From assembly GCA_030685065.1 (NCBI GenBank), contig JAUXQH010000155.1, positions 29,974 through 93,973 of the forward strand: DNA of 64,000 nt, given 5' to 3'. The position numbers were made by a program, and so were the translations under genes. Source of the DNA: Pseudomonadota bacterium. Its GTDB lineage: Bacteria; Myxococcota_A; UBA796; SXON01. This document shows, in pieces, positions 43,745 through 54,148 of the stretch (positions within the stretch are counted from its first letter, which is position 1; the number at the start of each line of letters is the position of its first letter). The notes under the pieces are model-generated. The model saw only the letters and a program-made list of their open reading frames with translations, did not search any database and had not been told where the DNA came from.

Positions 43745-45937
43745 ATGGCCATGTTCCTGGAGCGCGCGCTCCTCCGCTTCCCGGACGCCGAGGTCGAGCG
43801 GGCCTGGCACAGCTCCGCGGACGACGAGGCGCGCGGCCCTGTCCGCGTCGGGCTGCTCGTGTTCGCCGCGCTCATCGTGCTCGCGGGACTGGGAGACGAG
43901 TGGCAGGCCTACGAGGGCTGGCAGCAAGTCGCGCTCATCCGCGTGACGGTGTGGGGCCCCTTGATGCTGGTGGGGGCCGGCCTGGTGTCGCTCCCCCGCC
44001 TGCGCGGGCGCGTCCTCGACATCACCTGCGGCGTGATCGTCCTCATGACGCTCTCGCTGATCGGGACGATGTGGTTCGTGCTGCCCCGGTCCGCGGCGAT
44101 CGACTACCCGATGTATTGGACCGTGCTCCTGCTCCTGGTGCACATCGCGCCGCTCGGGCTGGTGCGCGCAAACCTGGCCGGGTCGCTCGTGGTCGCCGGC
44201 TTCTTCGCCACCATGCTCCATTACCGGGCCGACCACCTGCACTTCGCGGCGCACACGGTCTTCCTGCTCTTCGCGTGGGTCATGCTGATCGCGGCCTCGT
44301 GGCTGCTGGAGAGCCGCGCCCGCGCGACGTTTCTGGCAGAGCGCCGGCTCCGCACACGCACGGGCGAGCTCGACGCGCTCACCCGGCTCCAGGCCTCGGT
44401 GTTGGACACCCTCTCGGAGGGCGTGTGCGGCGTGGGCGCCGACGGATCGGTCACCTTCGCGAACCCCGCCGCCGCCTTCCTCCTCGGGCTGCCGGTCACC
44501 TCGGTCGTCGGCGCTCGGTTCCACGACGCATTCCACGAGGCCGACGACGCCGGAGCGCCAGGGGCCTGCCCGTTGTGCGCATCGGGCGCGCCGGTGCAGG
44601 ACGTACCCGCGCGCCTGCGCCTGCCCGACGGGGGCGTACGTTGGGTCGAGTGCGCCGCCCAACCGAACGAGGGCGGCGACCACCCCGGGGTGCGCGTGCT
44701 CTCCTTCCGGGACGTGGGCCGACGCCGGGAGCTCGAGTCCCAGGTCCGACACAGCCAGAAGATGGAGGCCATCGGCCTGTTCGTGGGCGGCGTCGCGCAT
44801 GAATTCAACAACCTCCTCACGCCCATCCTCGGGGGCGTCGCGCTCGCGGGGGCATCGCTCGGTCCCCAGCATCCGATCCAGCCCTCCCTCGCCAACGTCG
44901 GGCGCGCGGGAGAGCGAGCCGCCGCGCTGGTGCGCCAGCTGCTGGCCCTCGGGCGTGGCATCGAGATGGCGCCGCGGTCCGTCGACCTGTCCGCCAGCGT
45001 GACCCAGGCGCTCGCCTTCATCCGTCCCACCCTGGATCGTCGTATCGACATCGTGTTCGTACCGACCCCCGGCGCCTGGGCCCTCGCCGACGCCGGGCAG
45101 CTCGACCAGATCCTGCTGAATCTCTGCCTCAACGCGCGCGACGCGCTCATGTCGAACCTGGATCACGGACGTCCGTCGCGAATCGAGATCTCCGTGCGGC
45201 GGCTGGTGCTCGACGCCGCGGCCGCCGCGCTCCAGCCGCCGGCGCGCCCGGGCGAGTGGATCGAGCTCTGCGTGGGAGACACGGGGCCCGGCATTCCGGG
45301 AGACGCGTTGCCGCGCGTGTTCGAGCCGTTCTTCACCACCAAGCCGCGCGGAGAGGGGTCGGGCCTCGGTCTGGCGGTCCTCCACGGGATCGTGCAACAA
45401 CACGGCGGATGGGTCTCGGTCGACACGGCCGTGGGAGCGGGGGCCCGGTTCCGGTGCGTCTTTCCGGCCAGCTCCCAGCCACCGTCCCTCCCGGAGGAGC
45501 CCGCGGCGTCTCCGCCCCGAAGCGTGGTGGCGAGGAAGGTGCTGCTCGTGGACGACGAGCAGATGGTCCGCGAGGTGACGCGCGACTGCCTGGAGTACGT
45601 GGGCTACGCGGTGGAGGACGCCTCCGGCGGAATCGAGGCCATCGGCAGGTTGCAGGCTGGCTATCGTCCGGACATCATCCTGCTCGACATCATGATGCCG
45701 GAGCTCGACGGGTGGTGCACGCTCGGGCGTATTCGCGAGCTCGACCCGACGATCCCCGTCGTGATGATGAGCGGCTTCGACGCCGACGCCCCCGGGCCGC
45801 GCCCGCACCGGCCGGAGGCGCACCTGTCCAAGCCGTTCAAGCTCGAGGAGCTCGTCGCCATCCTCGACCAGGTCACCGCCGCAGCCGCGCCGCCAGCCGC
45901 GCCTTCGCCTCCGGCCACTCGTCCGACAGCAGGCTGA
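43745..45937 (+). CDS. Membrane hybrid histidine kinase
   Basis: A 730-residue protein. About six N-terminal membrane helices (30-190) are followed by a PAS domain (200-325). HisKA has H352 in GGVAHEFNNLLTPI. The ATPase domain has NLCLNARDAL, GDTGPGIP and GSGLGLAV, and the C-terminal receiver has the acidic pair VDDEQ, D648 in LLDIMMPELDG and Lys in SKPFKL. All motifs are intact, in the NtrB-like class where the receiver acts in a relay. GGAG lies upstream of the ATG at 43745. Its 3' end overlaps the oppositely oriented acetyltransferase gene by 65 bases. Confidence 0.92.
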   Translation: MAMFLERALLRFPDAEVERAWHSSADDEARGPVRVGLLVFAALIVLAGLGDEWQAYEGWQQVALIRVTVWGPLMLVGAGLVSLPRLRGRVLDITCGVIVLMTLSLIGTMWFVLPRSAAIDYPMYWTVLLLLVHIAPLGLVRANLAGSLVVAGFFATMLHYRADHLHFAAHTVFLLFAWVMLIAASWLLESRARATFLAERRLRTRTGELDALTRLQASVLDTLSEGVCGVGADGSVTFANPAAAFLLGLPVTSVVGARFHDAFHEADDAGAPGACPLCASGAPVQDVPARLRLPDGGVRWVECAAQPNEGGDHPGVRVLSFRDVGRRRELESQVRHSQKMEAIGLFVGGVAHEFNNLLTPILGGVALAGASLGPQHPIQPSLANVGRAGERAAALVRQLLALGRGIEMAPRSVDLSASVTQALAFIRPTLDRRIDIVFVPTPGAWALADAGQLDQILLNLCLNARDALMSNLDHGRPSRIEISVRRLVLDAAAAALQPPARPGEWIELCVGDTGPGIPGDALPRVFEPFFTTKPRGEGSGLGLAVLHGIVQQHGGWVSVDTAVGAGARFRCVFPASSQPPSLPEEPAASPPRSVVARKVLLVDDEQMVREVTRDCLEYVGYAVEDASGGIEAIGRLQAGYRPDIILLDIMMPELDGWCTLGRIRELDPTIPVVMMSGFDADAPGPRPHRPEAHLSKPFKLEELVAILDQVTAAAAPPAAPSPPATRPTAG

Positions 45938-46544
45938 AGAACGCCGCGTCGCGCTCGAGCCCGTCCCAGCCGGGGCCGTGCGCCCGCATCACGCCGTCGA
46001 GCCGGAAGCCGAGCCGCCCGATGGCGGCGCGGGATCGCTCGTTGCGACGATCCGTCTTCAAGGTCACCCGGCGCACGCCCCATGTCTCAAAAGCGTAGGT
46101 GAGCATGAGCAGCTTGGCCTCGGTGTTGATGCCGGTGCGCTGCGCGTCCGGCGAGAGCCACGTCCACCCGATCTCGACCGCGTCGATCCCGACCGGGGAG
46201 CTCGAGCCCGGGCTGCCGACCTCCCATGCCCACCGCTCGATGTTCGCGAAGCGCGTACTCCCCACGATCGTGCCCGGCCCGGCCTCCGATCCGTCGGCGT
46301 ACCCCCCGCTCGCAATCGTCGTGAACGGCAGCGCCATGCCCCGAGCCTGATCGGCGAGCGCGGTGCCGATGTAGGCGGCGAGCGTCGCCTCGGTCCGCCC
46401 CACCGTGGTGTAGGGGTAGGCCTCGCGGGGGTCGGTCGCGACCCGGAGCAGCGCGGGGAGGTGGGCGGGCAAGAGGGGCACGAGGGTGACGTGCGCGCCT
46501 GCGAGCGTGACGGGAGCGAGCTCGGGCGAGCGGGAGGGAAGCAT
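45873..46544 (-). CDS. GNAT acetyltransferase (RimJ/RimL type)
   Basis: A 223-residue protein with the GNAT fold. Strand and helix elements include VTLVPLLPAHLPALLRV, the long central part ending IGWTWLSPDAQRTGINTEAKLLMLTYAFE (the acetyl-CoA loop region), VRRVTLKTDRRNERSRAAIGRLGF and RLDGVMRAH. It probably transfers acetyl groups to a protein N-terminus or small amine; the substrate is unknown. The start at 46544 has no strong binding site. It overlaps the hybrid kinase tail by 65 bases, convergent, and is divergent from the copper-protein gene at 46668 across 123 bases. Confidence 0.88.
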   Translation of the reverse strand: MLPSRSPELAPVTLAGAHVTLVPLLPAHLPALLRVATDPREAYPYTTVGRTEATLAAYIGTALADQARGMALPFTTIASGGYADGSEAGPGTIVGSTRFANIERWAWEVGSPGSSSPVGIDAVEIGWTWLSPDAQRTGINTEAKLLMLTYAFETWGVRRVTLKTDRRNERSRAAIGRLGFRLDGVMRAHGPGWDGLERDAAFFSLLSDEWPEAKARLAARLRR

Positions 46545-46667
46545 CGACCCAGCATACGCCCGGAGCGAAGGGGGAGGAGGGCGCCTGCGCCCGCGGGGAC
46601 GGTCGAGCGTGCCGGTTTTTTGGCCCTCCGGTTGCTCCCTCGCGGGCTGTCGAGCTACGCCCTGCCG

Positions 46668-47651
46668 ATGCTGTTCCTCCTCGCGAGTCTCGTGGCGTGC
46701 GTAGAAACTGCGGACTCGGGGTCCTCTCCCGTGGACGGGGAGGAGAGCCCCTACCTCGACGCCACCGAGGAGTACGCGTCGGCGCCGGAGGGCGGCATCG
46801 AGATCCGAACTCCCGACTTCGAGATCCCGCCGAACACCGAGGCGTTGCGGTGCTACTTCGGGACCTACACGGGGCCGACCGTGGGCGTCAATTGGGTGCA
46901 GACGCTGGAGTCGGAATATTCGCACCACAGCCAGCTCAAGACGGTGCCCGAGGGGGACCCCGCGGAGGACGGCGACCTCATCGACTGCGAGGAGTCGGGC
47001 CTCATGTCCGCCTACACGCCGATCTTCGAGTCGGTCCAGACCATCGTGCCCGAGGAATACGACGGGAACTGGCTGAACCTCGAGGATGGCATGGCGATGA
47101 AGCTCCGGGAGGGCCAGCGGTGGGTCCTGGACATGCACTTCGTCAACACGACGGACAAGACGCTCATCGTGAACGGGGGCGTGAACCTGGACTCGATCCC
47201 GGCGGACGAGGTCGAGCGTTGGGCGTCCGCGCTCCAGTTCGACAACGGGGGCGTGACGACGCCCCCCGGCGTGGCGGAGACAGACTCGTTCAGCTGCGCG
47301 TTCCCCGCGGACATGGAGATCCTGAGCCTGCTCGGGCACATGCACTACAGCGGCACGGCGTACGCGATGGACTACGACGACGAGCAGGGCGGGTCGACTC
47401 GCGTGTACGACATCCCCGACTGGCAGAGCGGCGACTATGCGTCCGAGCCGCTCATCCTCAGCTTCCAGCCCGGAGAATTCGCGGTGAAGGCCGGCGAGTC
47501 GCTGACGACCCGCTGCTCGTTCTTCAACGAAACGGACGCGGCGTTCGAGTTCCCGGACGAGATGTGCACGACCGTCGTTGTCGCGACGCCCCTCGAAGAC
47601 CCCCTCTCCTGCATTCGCGGCGTCTACCGGAATCCGGGCGACGGGCCGTAG
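46668..47651 (+). CDS. PHM-like copper type II monooxygenase lipoprotein
   Basis: A 327-residue lipoprotein with the very short leader MLFLLASLVAC. Copper ligands of the peptidylglycine-hydroxylating (PHM) fold are all present: H86-H87 (SHHSQLK) and H157 (DMHFVN) for one copper, and H224 and H226 (GHMHYSG) with M299 (DEMC) for the other. It may hydroxylate an unknown substrate at the cell surface or simply hold copper. The next lipoprotein begins one base after its stop, so they are co-transcribed. Myxobacterial genomes contain many such proteins. Confidence 0.82.
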   Translation: MLFLLASLVACVETADSGSSPVDGEESPYLDATEEYASAPEGGIEIRTPDFEIPPNTEALRCYFGTYTGPTVGVNWVQTLESEYSHHSQLKTVPEGDPAEDGDLIDCEESGLMSAYTPIFESVQTIVPEEYDGNWLNLEDGMAMKLREGQRWVLDMHFVNTTDKTLIVNGGVNLDSIPADEVERWASALQFDNGGVTTPPGVAETDSFSCAFPADMEILSLLGHMHYSGTAYAMDYDDEQGGSTRVYDIPDWQSGDYASEPLILSFQPGEFAVKAGESLTTRCSFFNETDAAFEFPDEMCTTVVVATPLEDPLSCIRGVYRNPGDGP

Positions 47652-47652
47652 C

Positions 47653-48363
47653 GTGAGCCTCCTCGTCCTCCTGGCGTGTGTGACGACCGATCCGGGCCTC
47701 CTCGACGACACGGGGCCCGACACGCCGGATCCGGCACACCTCTGCCCCAACGGCGCACCGCGTTCGTCGGCGAAACGCGACGTGCACGGATTCGTCTACG
47801 GCGATGGTGAGACCAACCCGCTCGAGGGCGTATCCGTGACGCCGTGCGGCGAGCCCTCGCCCGTGGGGATGAGCGACGCCGCCGGGAGCTGGGTGGTCTC
47901 GATGGATGACCTCGAGTGGGTGGTCATCGAACAGGTACACGACGAACGGGTACCCAACCGATGCGTTTTCGACCCGGTCATCGAGGGCGGCGACCCCCCG
48001 TATCGAATCGGCATGGGAGGGTGGGACACCGAGAACTTCCCGATGGAGCACCTCGGGATCACGCCGGAGCCGGGCACCACGTGGGTAGACGTGGACGCGT
48101 TGGACGACCTGACCGGGCTCGACCTCGCGGGCGCCACGATCGACATCACCGCGCCCTACGAGGCGGCGGTGACCCAGGATCCCGACGGCACCTTCATCCA
48201 GTCCAACGTCACCAACGGCATCTACGACATCCTGTTCGCGAACGTCGCGCTCGTGCCCTTCGACATCGTCGTGACCCACCCCGACAAGCCGGAGTGCCGC
48301 GTGCCCGGCACGATGGTGGGGCGGGGCAACGACCAGCTGAACATGAGCGTCTACTGCCGCTGA
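47653..48363 (+). CDS. Lipoprotein with carboxypeptidase-regulatory-like beta domain
   Basis: A 236-residue lipoprotein starting at GTG 47653, one base after the upstream stop; leader VSLLVLLAC ends in a lipobox. A Thr/Asp/Pro linker is followed by a beta-sandwich-like region (VHGFVYGDGETNPLEGVSVT, MSDAAGSWVVSMD) that resembles the carboxypeptidase-regulatory or CNA-B fold. The C-terminal part (TNGIYDILFANVALVPFDIVV) may be a second such domain. I see no catalytic motif. Its close coupling with the PHM-like protein suggests a partner or substrate-binding role. Confidence 0.75.
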   Translation: MSLLVLLACVTTDPGLLDDTGPDTPDPAHLCPNGAPRSSAKRDVHGFVYGDGETNPLEGVSVTPCGEPSPVGMSDAAGSWVVSMDDLEWVVIEQVHDERVPNRCVFDPVIEGGDPPYRIGMGGWDTENFPMEHLGITPEPGTTWVDVDALDDLTGLDLAGATIDITAPYEAAVTQDPDGTFIQSNVTNGIYDILFANVALVPFDIVVTHPDKPECRVPGTMVGRGNDQLNMSVYCR

Positions 48364-48465
48364 GCGCGTGACCGTCATTCTTCCCGTCGCGCGCTCACGT
48401 CCGCTGGGCGCGGCCACGCGTCTTCCAGGATCGCCGCTCCAGGGGTCCGCGGGATAGCCCTCCAG

Positions 48466-49140
48466 ATGTTCCTCCCCCTCCTCCTCGCCTGCGAGGCGCT
48501 CCTCTCCCCGGACGTGACCAACGCCGAGCTGGCGGTCGAGGCGTTCGTCTTGAGTGACGGCACGCAGACGGAGATCGGCGCGAAGATCACGCGCGGGCGT
48601 GGCATCGGCTTGACGCCCGTGCACGTCGGCGAGGAGGAGGCGTTCGTCGGCTACGTCGGCGAGGAGGAGGCCCCCCTCGAGGCCGTGGAGCTCGGGTTCG
48701 GGGATGTCACCAACACCGCGTTGTTCGACGCGGTGAGCGGTGGGCTGAACGTGGGGGTGCGCTTCGATCGCACGGCGGACGATCCGATCGACGACACCTT
48801 CGTCGTGATGCCGGAGGACTTTTCGATCACCGCGCCGACGGCGGGCGAGGGAGTCGCCGCCGACATTGCGCTGGTGGTGTTGTGGTCGGGCGCGGTGTCC
48901 GGAGGCACGGTCGACGTGCGGTTCGGTGGCGACTGCATCCCGGGCTACGAGGTGACGGGCGCCGAGGACGTAGGCGGCGTCGAGATCCCCGCCGAGTCGC
49001 TGGCCGCCGCGGGCGAGGTCTGCGCGGCGTCGCTGACCGTCGTGCGCACCGCCACCGGCACGGTGAGCGACGCGTGGGGCGCCGGGGGCACGATCGCGGC
49101 GCAGAATGGGCGCGTCGTCACGGTGGCCGTCGGGAACTGA
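48466..49140 (+). CDS. Hypothetical lipoprotein
   Basis: A 224-residue protein with the short leader MFLPLLLAC followed by a lipobox-like cysteine. The rest is beta-rich, acidic and Gly/Ala/Val-rich (EAFVLSDGTQTEIGAKI, VGVRFDRTADD, LVVLWSGAVSGGTVDVRFGG). Two cysteines (DCIPGY, EVCAAS) may form a disulfide. I recognise no family. It lies 102 bases after the previous lipoprotein on the same strand and may form a three-gene lipoprotein cluster with it and the PHM-like protein. No strong binding site precedes the ATG. Confidence 0.65.
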   Translation: MFLPLLLACEALLSPDVTNAELAVEAFVLSDGTQTEIGAKITRGRGIGLTPVHVGEEEAFVGYVGEEEAPLEAVELGFGDVTNTALFDAVSGGLNVGVRFDRTADDPIDDTFVVMPEDFSITAPTAGEGVAADIALVVLWSGAVSGGTVDVRFGGDCIPGYEVTGAEDVGGVEIPAESLAAAGEVCAASLTVVRTATGTVSDAWGAGGTIAAQNGRVVTVAVGN

Positions 49141-49383
49141 GGGCTCGGGCCTCGCTGGACCGGAGCCGCTGGGGATCGCCGAGCTGGGCGCTGTGTCGCG
49201 AGATGTCGGTCCACGTGTCGATTGTGCGACGCGGGGCGCGGCGTTGATGAAAATGCCCCCGGCTGCCCCCTTTGTTCGTGCCTTTCCAACCCTCGTGGAC
49301 GCTGACGGATGTCACGGCTACTCCAGTCCCACAATCGGTCCTGACGGTTCCACGCGGACAACATCGAACACGAGGCAATCACG

Positions 49384-49899
49384 ATGAACGTGAACACGAA
49401 CAATCCCCGCTGGTGGGGCGACGCGCACACATCCGGTTGGGAGCGCGTCAAGGAGGCGATGCACCGTGACTGGGAGCAGACCAAGGCCGACTTCAGTGGT
49501 GGCAAGAGCGGAAAGGAGCTGCGCCAGGATGCCGGGGACACCGTCGGGCAGGCGCTGGGCAACCAGCGCATCCCGGCGGGTGACAGGCCCAACCCTCCCG
49601 ACCCCGGCGATGTGCGCGAGGCCGCCCGGAAGCAGGACCAGCTGGTCGAGCAGTTCAACGCGCGCACCGAACGGGACGTGGCTCCCATCTCACGCAGGCT
49701 CGACGCCGCGCGCTGGGAGGACGCGCAGCACCCGATGCGGTTCGGGCACGGCGCGGGCTCCCACTACTCGGACAACTGGGACGACGCCTTCGAGCCTCGT
49801 CTCCGAAAGGACTGGGAGGAGAGCTACCCCGGGCAGCGCTGGGAGGACGCCCGCGAGCTGGCGCGGGTTGGGTGGAACCAAGCCCGCTTGACCACCTGA
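49384..49899 (+). CDS. Stress-associated hydrophilic protein
   Basis: A 171-residue soluble, charged, Trp-rich protein without a signal peptide. It has a WERVKEAMHRDWEQTKADF helix near the start, a Pro-rich middle, and a C-terminal motif SDNWDDAFEPRLRKDWEES then WEDARELARVGW. Such WED/DWE repeats occur in small proteins near stress genes. It sits six bases before a hemerythrin gene on the same strand, so the pair is probably one operon. GAGG precedes the ATG. Function unknown; 243 bases before it hold no recognisable feature. Confidence 0.7.
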   Translation: MNVNTNNPRWWGDAHTSGWERVKEAMHRDWEQTKADFSGGKSGKELRQDAGDTVGQALGNQRIPAGDRPNPPDPGDVREAARKQDQLVEQFNARTERDVAPISRRLDAARWEDAQHPMRFGHGAGSHYSDNWDDAFEPRLRKDWEESYPGQRWEDARELARVGWNQARLTT

Positions 49900-49905
49900 A
49901 CGAAG

Positions 49906-50430
49906 ATGGAACTCCTCGCACGCATCCGCGAAGCCCTGAGCAGTGAGCTCAACCCCAACGGGATCCTGGAGATCCTCAAGCGCGAACACCAAGAGGCGAG
50001 CGCGCTGATGGACCTCGTGGAGCAATCCCATCCCGGGGGGCGGGCCCGCACCGCCACCTTCGAGAAGCTCGCCTCGTCGCTGCTCGCCCATCTCGCGGGA
50101 GAGGACGACGTCCTGTACCCCGCCCTCGAGAAGCTCGAGGGGACGCACGACATGGCCCTCGAAGCGCGCGAGGAGCACCACGTCATCGAGCTGCTCGTGG
50201 CTGAGCTGCGCGCCGAACAGACGCGCGGCGAGGCGTGGATGGCCAAGTTCCACGTGCTCACCGAGAACGTGGAGCACCACGTCCGGGAGGAGGAGGAGAA
50301 GTTCTTCCCCAAGTCCCGGACGGTGCTCGCGGTGGAGCTACAAGTCGAGATGGCGGCCGCCTACGCGATCGCGCGGGACGGGCACCTCGCTGAGCAGAAC
50401 CAAGCGGGGGCCAGATCGCGAGGTAGATGA
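49906..50430 (+). CDS. Hemerythrin-like (HHE) protein
   Basis: A 174-residue HHE protein with intact iron-ligand motifs: REHQEASALMDLVEQ, AHLAGEDDVLYPAL, REEHHVIELLVAEL and VEHHVREEEEKFFPKS. It closely resembles the protein at 16361. It should hold a di-iron centre and sense or buffer oxygen, NO or iron. Six bases separate it from the upstream stress protein, indicating co-expression. The C-terminal 20 residues are basic and lack homologous pattern. Confidence 0.9.
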   Translation: MELLARIREALSSELNPNGILEILKREHQEASALMDLVEQSHPGGRARTATFEKLASSLLAHLAGEDDVLYPALEKLEGTHDMALEAREEHHVIELLVAELRAEQTRGEAWMAKFHVLTENVEHHVREEEEKFFPKSRTVLAVELQVEMAAAYAIARDGHLAEQNQAGARSRGR

Positions 50431-50587
50431 GTCCGCCGTCGAGCGGACGGACCTGGTCTCTCCCGGCTCCGCGATCCCGCGAGCTGCGCGGGTGGGACCA
50501 AGCGGCGTGGCCGCGCGCCTGAAGGGTGCCGACGGGGGGCTCCGTGAGCACGTGGTTGCGGTGCTCGCATCGAGATAGCACGAGCGG

Positions 50588-51877
<1,290 letters not shown>

Positions 51878-51923
51878 CGCGCTCGCTCCGCCTCCCCGCG
51901 CCATTTGAATAGAAGGGACCGCT

Positions 51924-53030
51924 TCAGCGCTCGACCGGCAGAAGCGAGCCATCGGGCCTCTGCTGCAACACTACACCGGCCGCCTTCCGCGCGGCAGCCT
52001 CGCACGCGGGCCTCGGTGGAGGCGGGTCGTCTCCCGCACGGCGCGAGGGGAACGTGCCGCCGTCTACGACGCGCAGGTCGCGAACGTCGAGAACCTGCGA
52101 CGTGTGCTCGCCATTGGAGAATCGGGGTCCGCCTGAGACCATCAGGTAGCGGCCGTCTCCGGAGAGCACGGCCTTGTCCACGTCCCAATCCGGGTGGAGG
52201 AAAGGGGTCAACGTGCGCACACGCAGCGGGTTCAGATCGATCACCTCGATCTGACGCGAGGATGCGAGCAGCACCGTGCCGCTCTCCGAGGCCCCACCCA
52301 CGATGCGCACCCGGTCCAGCTGGGAACGGGCACGGGTGGTCTCGCGTCCCGGCACCGCAAGCTCGTACCATCGCTCCGATAGGCCTGCGTCGGTGACGAT
52401 GGTACGAGCCCCCAGAAACCACCGCCCGTCGGGCGAGTGGACGATCGGCTCGGCGTCCGAGTCGAGCACCACCGTCGTGGCCGCCACGTCCACCAGCAGC
52501 AGCCGGCGCTCGCCAAGGATCGCCAGCAGGGAGCCCCCGAACCGAGCGCTCACGAAGAACTCCGAGCCGGTCAGCGCGGGGCCGAAGGGCTGCGGCTCGC
52601 CGCCCGGGACGTACCGCGCGAGGCGCGGCCCCGCCGAAGTTCGAATGACGAGGATGAGCGCCCCATCGTCGCCGGCGCCCAGCGACCGAGCGGGGGCCGG
52701 GAACGCTCGCGACGACGCGAGGTTCTCGCCCCACCGGACGCGCGCGCCATCTCTCGAATTGACGGCCAGCGCGGAGCCCGCGAACCCGACCTCGAAGCTC
52801 GCGTCCTCGTCGCCGTTCACGGGGGGAAACGCTTCGAGGAGCCGGGGCGGCTCCACCGCGATGAGGAAGGGCCCGCACGACACGGTCGCAGGCCCCTCGA
52901 AGGTCGGGTACGTGCATGCCCCTCCGCTCACCAAGGCATACCGGCCGGTGGCATCGCAGCTCCCCACGCTGATGTCGCTGGCGTGCGCCTGGACCCAGAG
53001 CGCGACCGCGATGCCGGATAGCGCGATCAT
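51924..53030 (-). CDS. Exported beta-propeller-like protein
   Basis: A 368-residue protein with a leader MIALSGIAVALWVQAHA (start at 53030). The rest contains repeated strand motifs typical of a beta-propeller (HSPDGRWFLGART, LSGDGRYLMVSGG, GSLLAILGERRLLLVDV) and a Pro-rich tail with an acidic patch. I see no catalytic motif. It starts four bases after the stop of the oxidoreductase gene on the same strand, so the two are probably in one operon with the formylglycine enzyme. Role unknown. Confidence 0.65.
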   Translation of the reverse strand: MIALSGIAVALWVQAHASDISVGSCDATGRYALVSGGACTYPTFEGPATVSCGPFLIAVEPPRLLEAFPPVNGDEDASFEVGFAGSALAVNSRDGARVRWGENLASSRAFPAPARSLGAGDDGALILVIRTSAGPRLARYVPGGEPQPFGPALTGSEFFVSARFGGSLLAILGERRLLLVDVAATTVVLDSDAEPIVHSPDGRWFLGARTIVTDAGLSERWYELAVPGRETTRARSQLDRVRIVGGASESGTVLLASSRQIEVIDLNPLRVRTLTPFLHPDWDVDKAVLSGDGRYLMVSGGPRFSNGEHTSQVLDVRDLRVVDGGTFPSRRAGDDPPPPRPACEAAARKAAGVVLQQRPDGSLLPVER

Positions 53031-53034
53031 GCGC

Positions 53035-54057
53035 TCACGAGCTGGTGGTAGACGCCGGGGAGAAGAGGATCTTGCCCCCGGACATCGACCGTTCGTTGTC
53101 GGTGAACGCAGATGCGTAGTCGCCCAGCGGCGCCCGGGTACGGACGTGCGTGGCAAGGGGCCCGTGAAGCAAGCCCTGCGCTCGCATCGCGGTCACGAAC
53201 TGCCGCAGCCGCGACGTGCGCTTCACCCAGTCGTACATCGTGAAGCCTTCGATCCGCTTGCGGCGGAAGACGAGCTCGTTTGGGTCGAACACGCCCGGAG
53301 CCCCGGACAGCCATCCGTAGACGCGTACGACGCCGCCGATGTCCAACGCGCGGAGGAGCGTGCCGCTCATCGCTCCACCCACGGGGTCCAACGCAAGCGT
53401 GGCCTGGAACCGTCGGCAGAGCGCCGTGAGCTCGGTTTCCCAGTCTGGCTTGGAGCTGTCGACGACGTGCTCGACCCCGTGCCCCCGTAGCATCGCAACC
53501 TGCTCTTCGCTGCGAACGACGTGGATCATCGTCATCCCGAGCACGGGCGCCAGTCGTGCCATCATCGTCCCCAATGCCCCCGCGGCCGCGGCCTGGACGA
53601 GCGCGCGATGGCCCTCGCTCCTCGCCTGCTGGAGCAGGACGGTCGCCGTGATCGGGTTCGTCAGCAAGGTCGCGCCCTGAACGTCGTCCACACCGGCGCG
53701 CAGGGGGAGACACTGCATCGCACTCGCCGTCGTGAACTCGGCCCAGGAGCCACCGCCTGGGCTCGAGGCGAACGCGACCCGCCGTCCGTGGAGGAAGCGA
53801 GGCATCAGACCAGAGCCCCCCACCACGCGCCCGCTGCCCTCGAACCCCGCGACGGAGCCGACAGGCTTCTTCACGTCGTAGGCATCCCGGAGCGCGAGGA
53901 GGTCGTTGGGATTCAACGGTGCGTAGGCGACGCGGATGAGGACCTCGCCGGCTGCAGGGACGGGGATCGGAACCTCCACGAGCTCGAGCGCCAGTGCGCC
54001 GCCGTGATGGTTCTTCACGACCAGCGCGCGCATGCGCGACGGGAGGTTCGAGGACAT
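53035..54057 (-). CDS. MDR-superfamily oxidoreductase (quinone oxidoreductase-like)
   Basis: A 340-residue NAD(P)-dependent medium-chain dehydrogenase/reductase without the catalytic zinc site. An N-terminal GroES-like domain (residues 8-125: GEVLIRVAYAPLNPNDLL, GFEGSGRVV) is followed by a Rossmann domain with VQAAAAGALGTMMARLA (cofactor glycines, a variant of GxGxxG). Family members reduce quinones or enoyl groups; the substrate is unknown. It lies in the middle of a minus-strand run 55201-51924, 91 bases after the formylglycine gene. Confidence 0.88.
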   Translation of the reverse strand: MSSNLPSRMRALVVKNHHGGALALELVEVPIPVPAAGEVLIRVAYAPLNPNDLLALRDAYDVKKPVGSVAGFEGSGRVVGGSGLMPRFLHGRRVAFASSPGGGSWAEFTTASAMQCLPLRAGVDDVQGATLLTNPITATVLLQQARSEGHRALVQAAAAGALGTMMARLAPVLGMTMIHVVRSEEQVAMLRGHGVEHVVDSSKPDWETELTALCRRFQATLALDPVGGAMSGTLLRALDIGGVVRVYGWLSGAPGVFDPNELVFRRKRIEGFTMYDWVKRTSRLRQFVTAMRAQGLLHGPLATHVRTRAPLGDYASAFTDNERSMSGGKILFSPASTTSS

Positions 54058-54148
54058 CTGATGAACTATCCTGGAACGGGCGAGCGAGGGAGGCAGCGGC
54101 CACGGCTCTGGGCCGGGCGCTCCGCTCCGGTGCGCGCCTCCGACTCAA

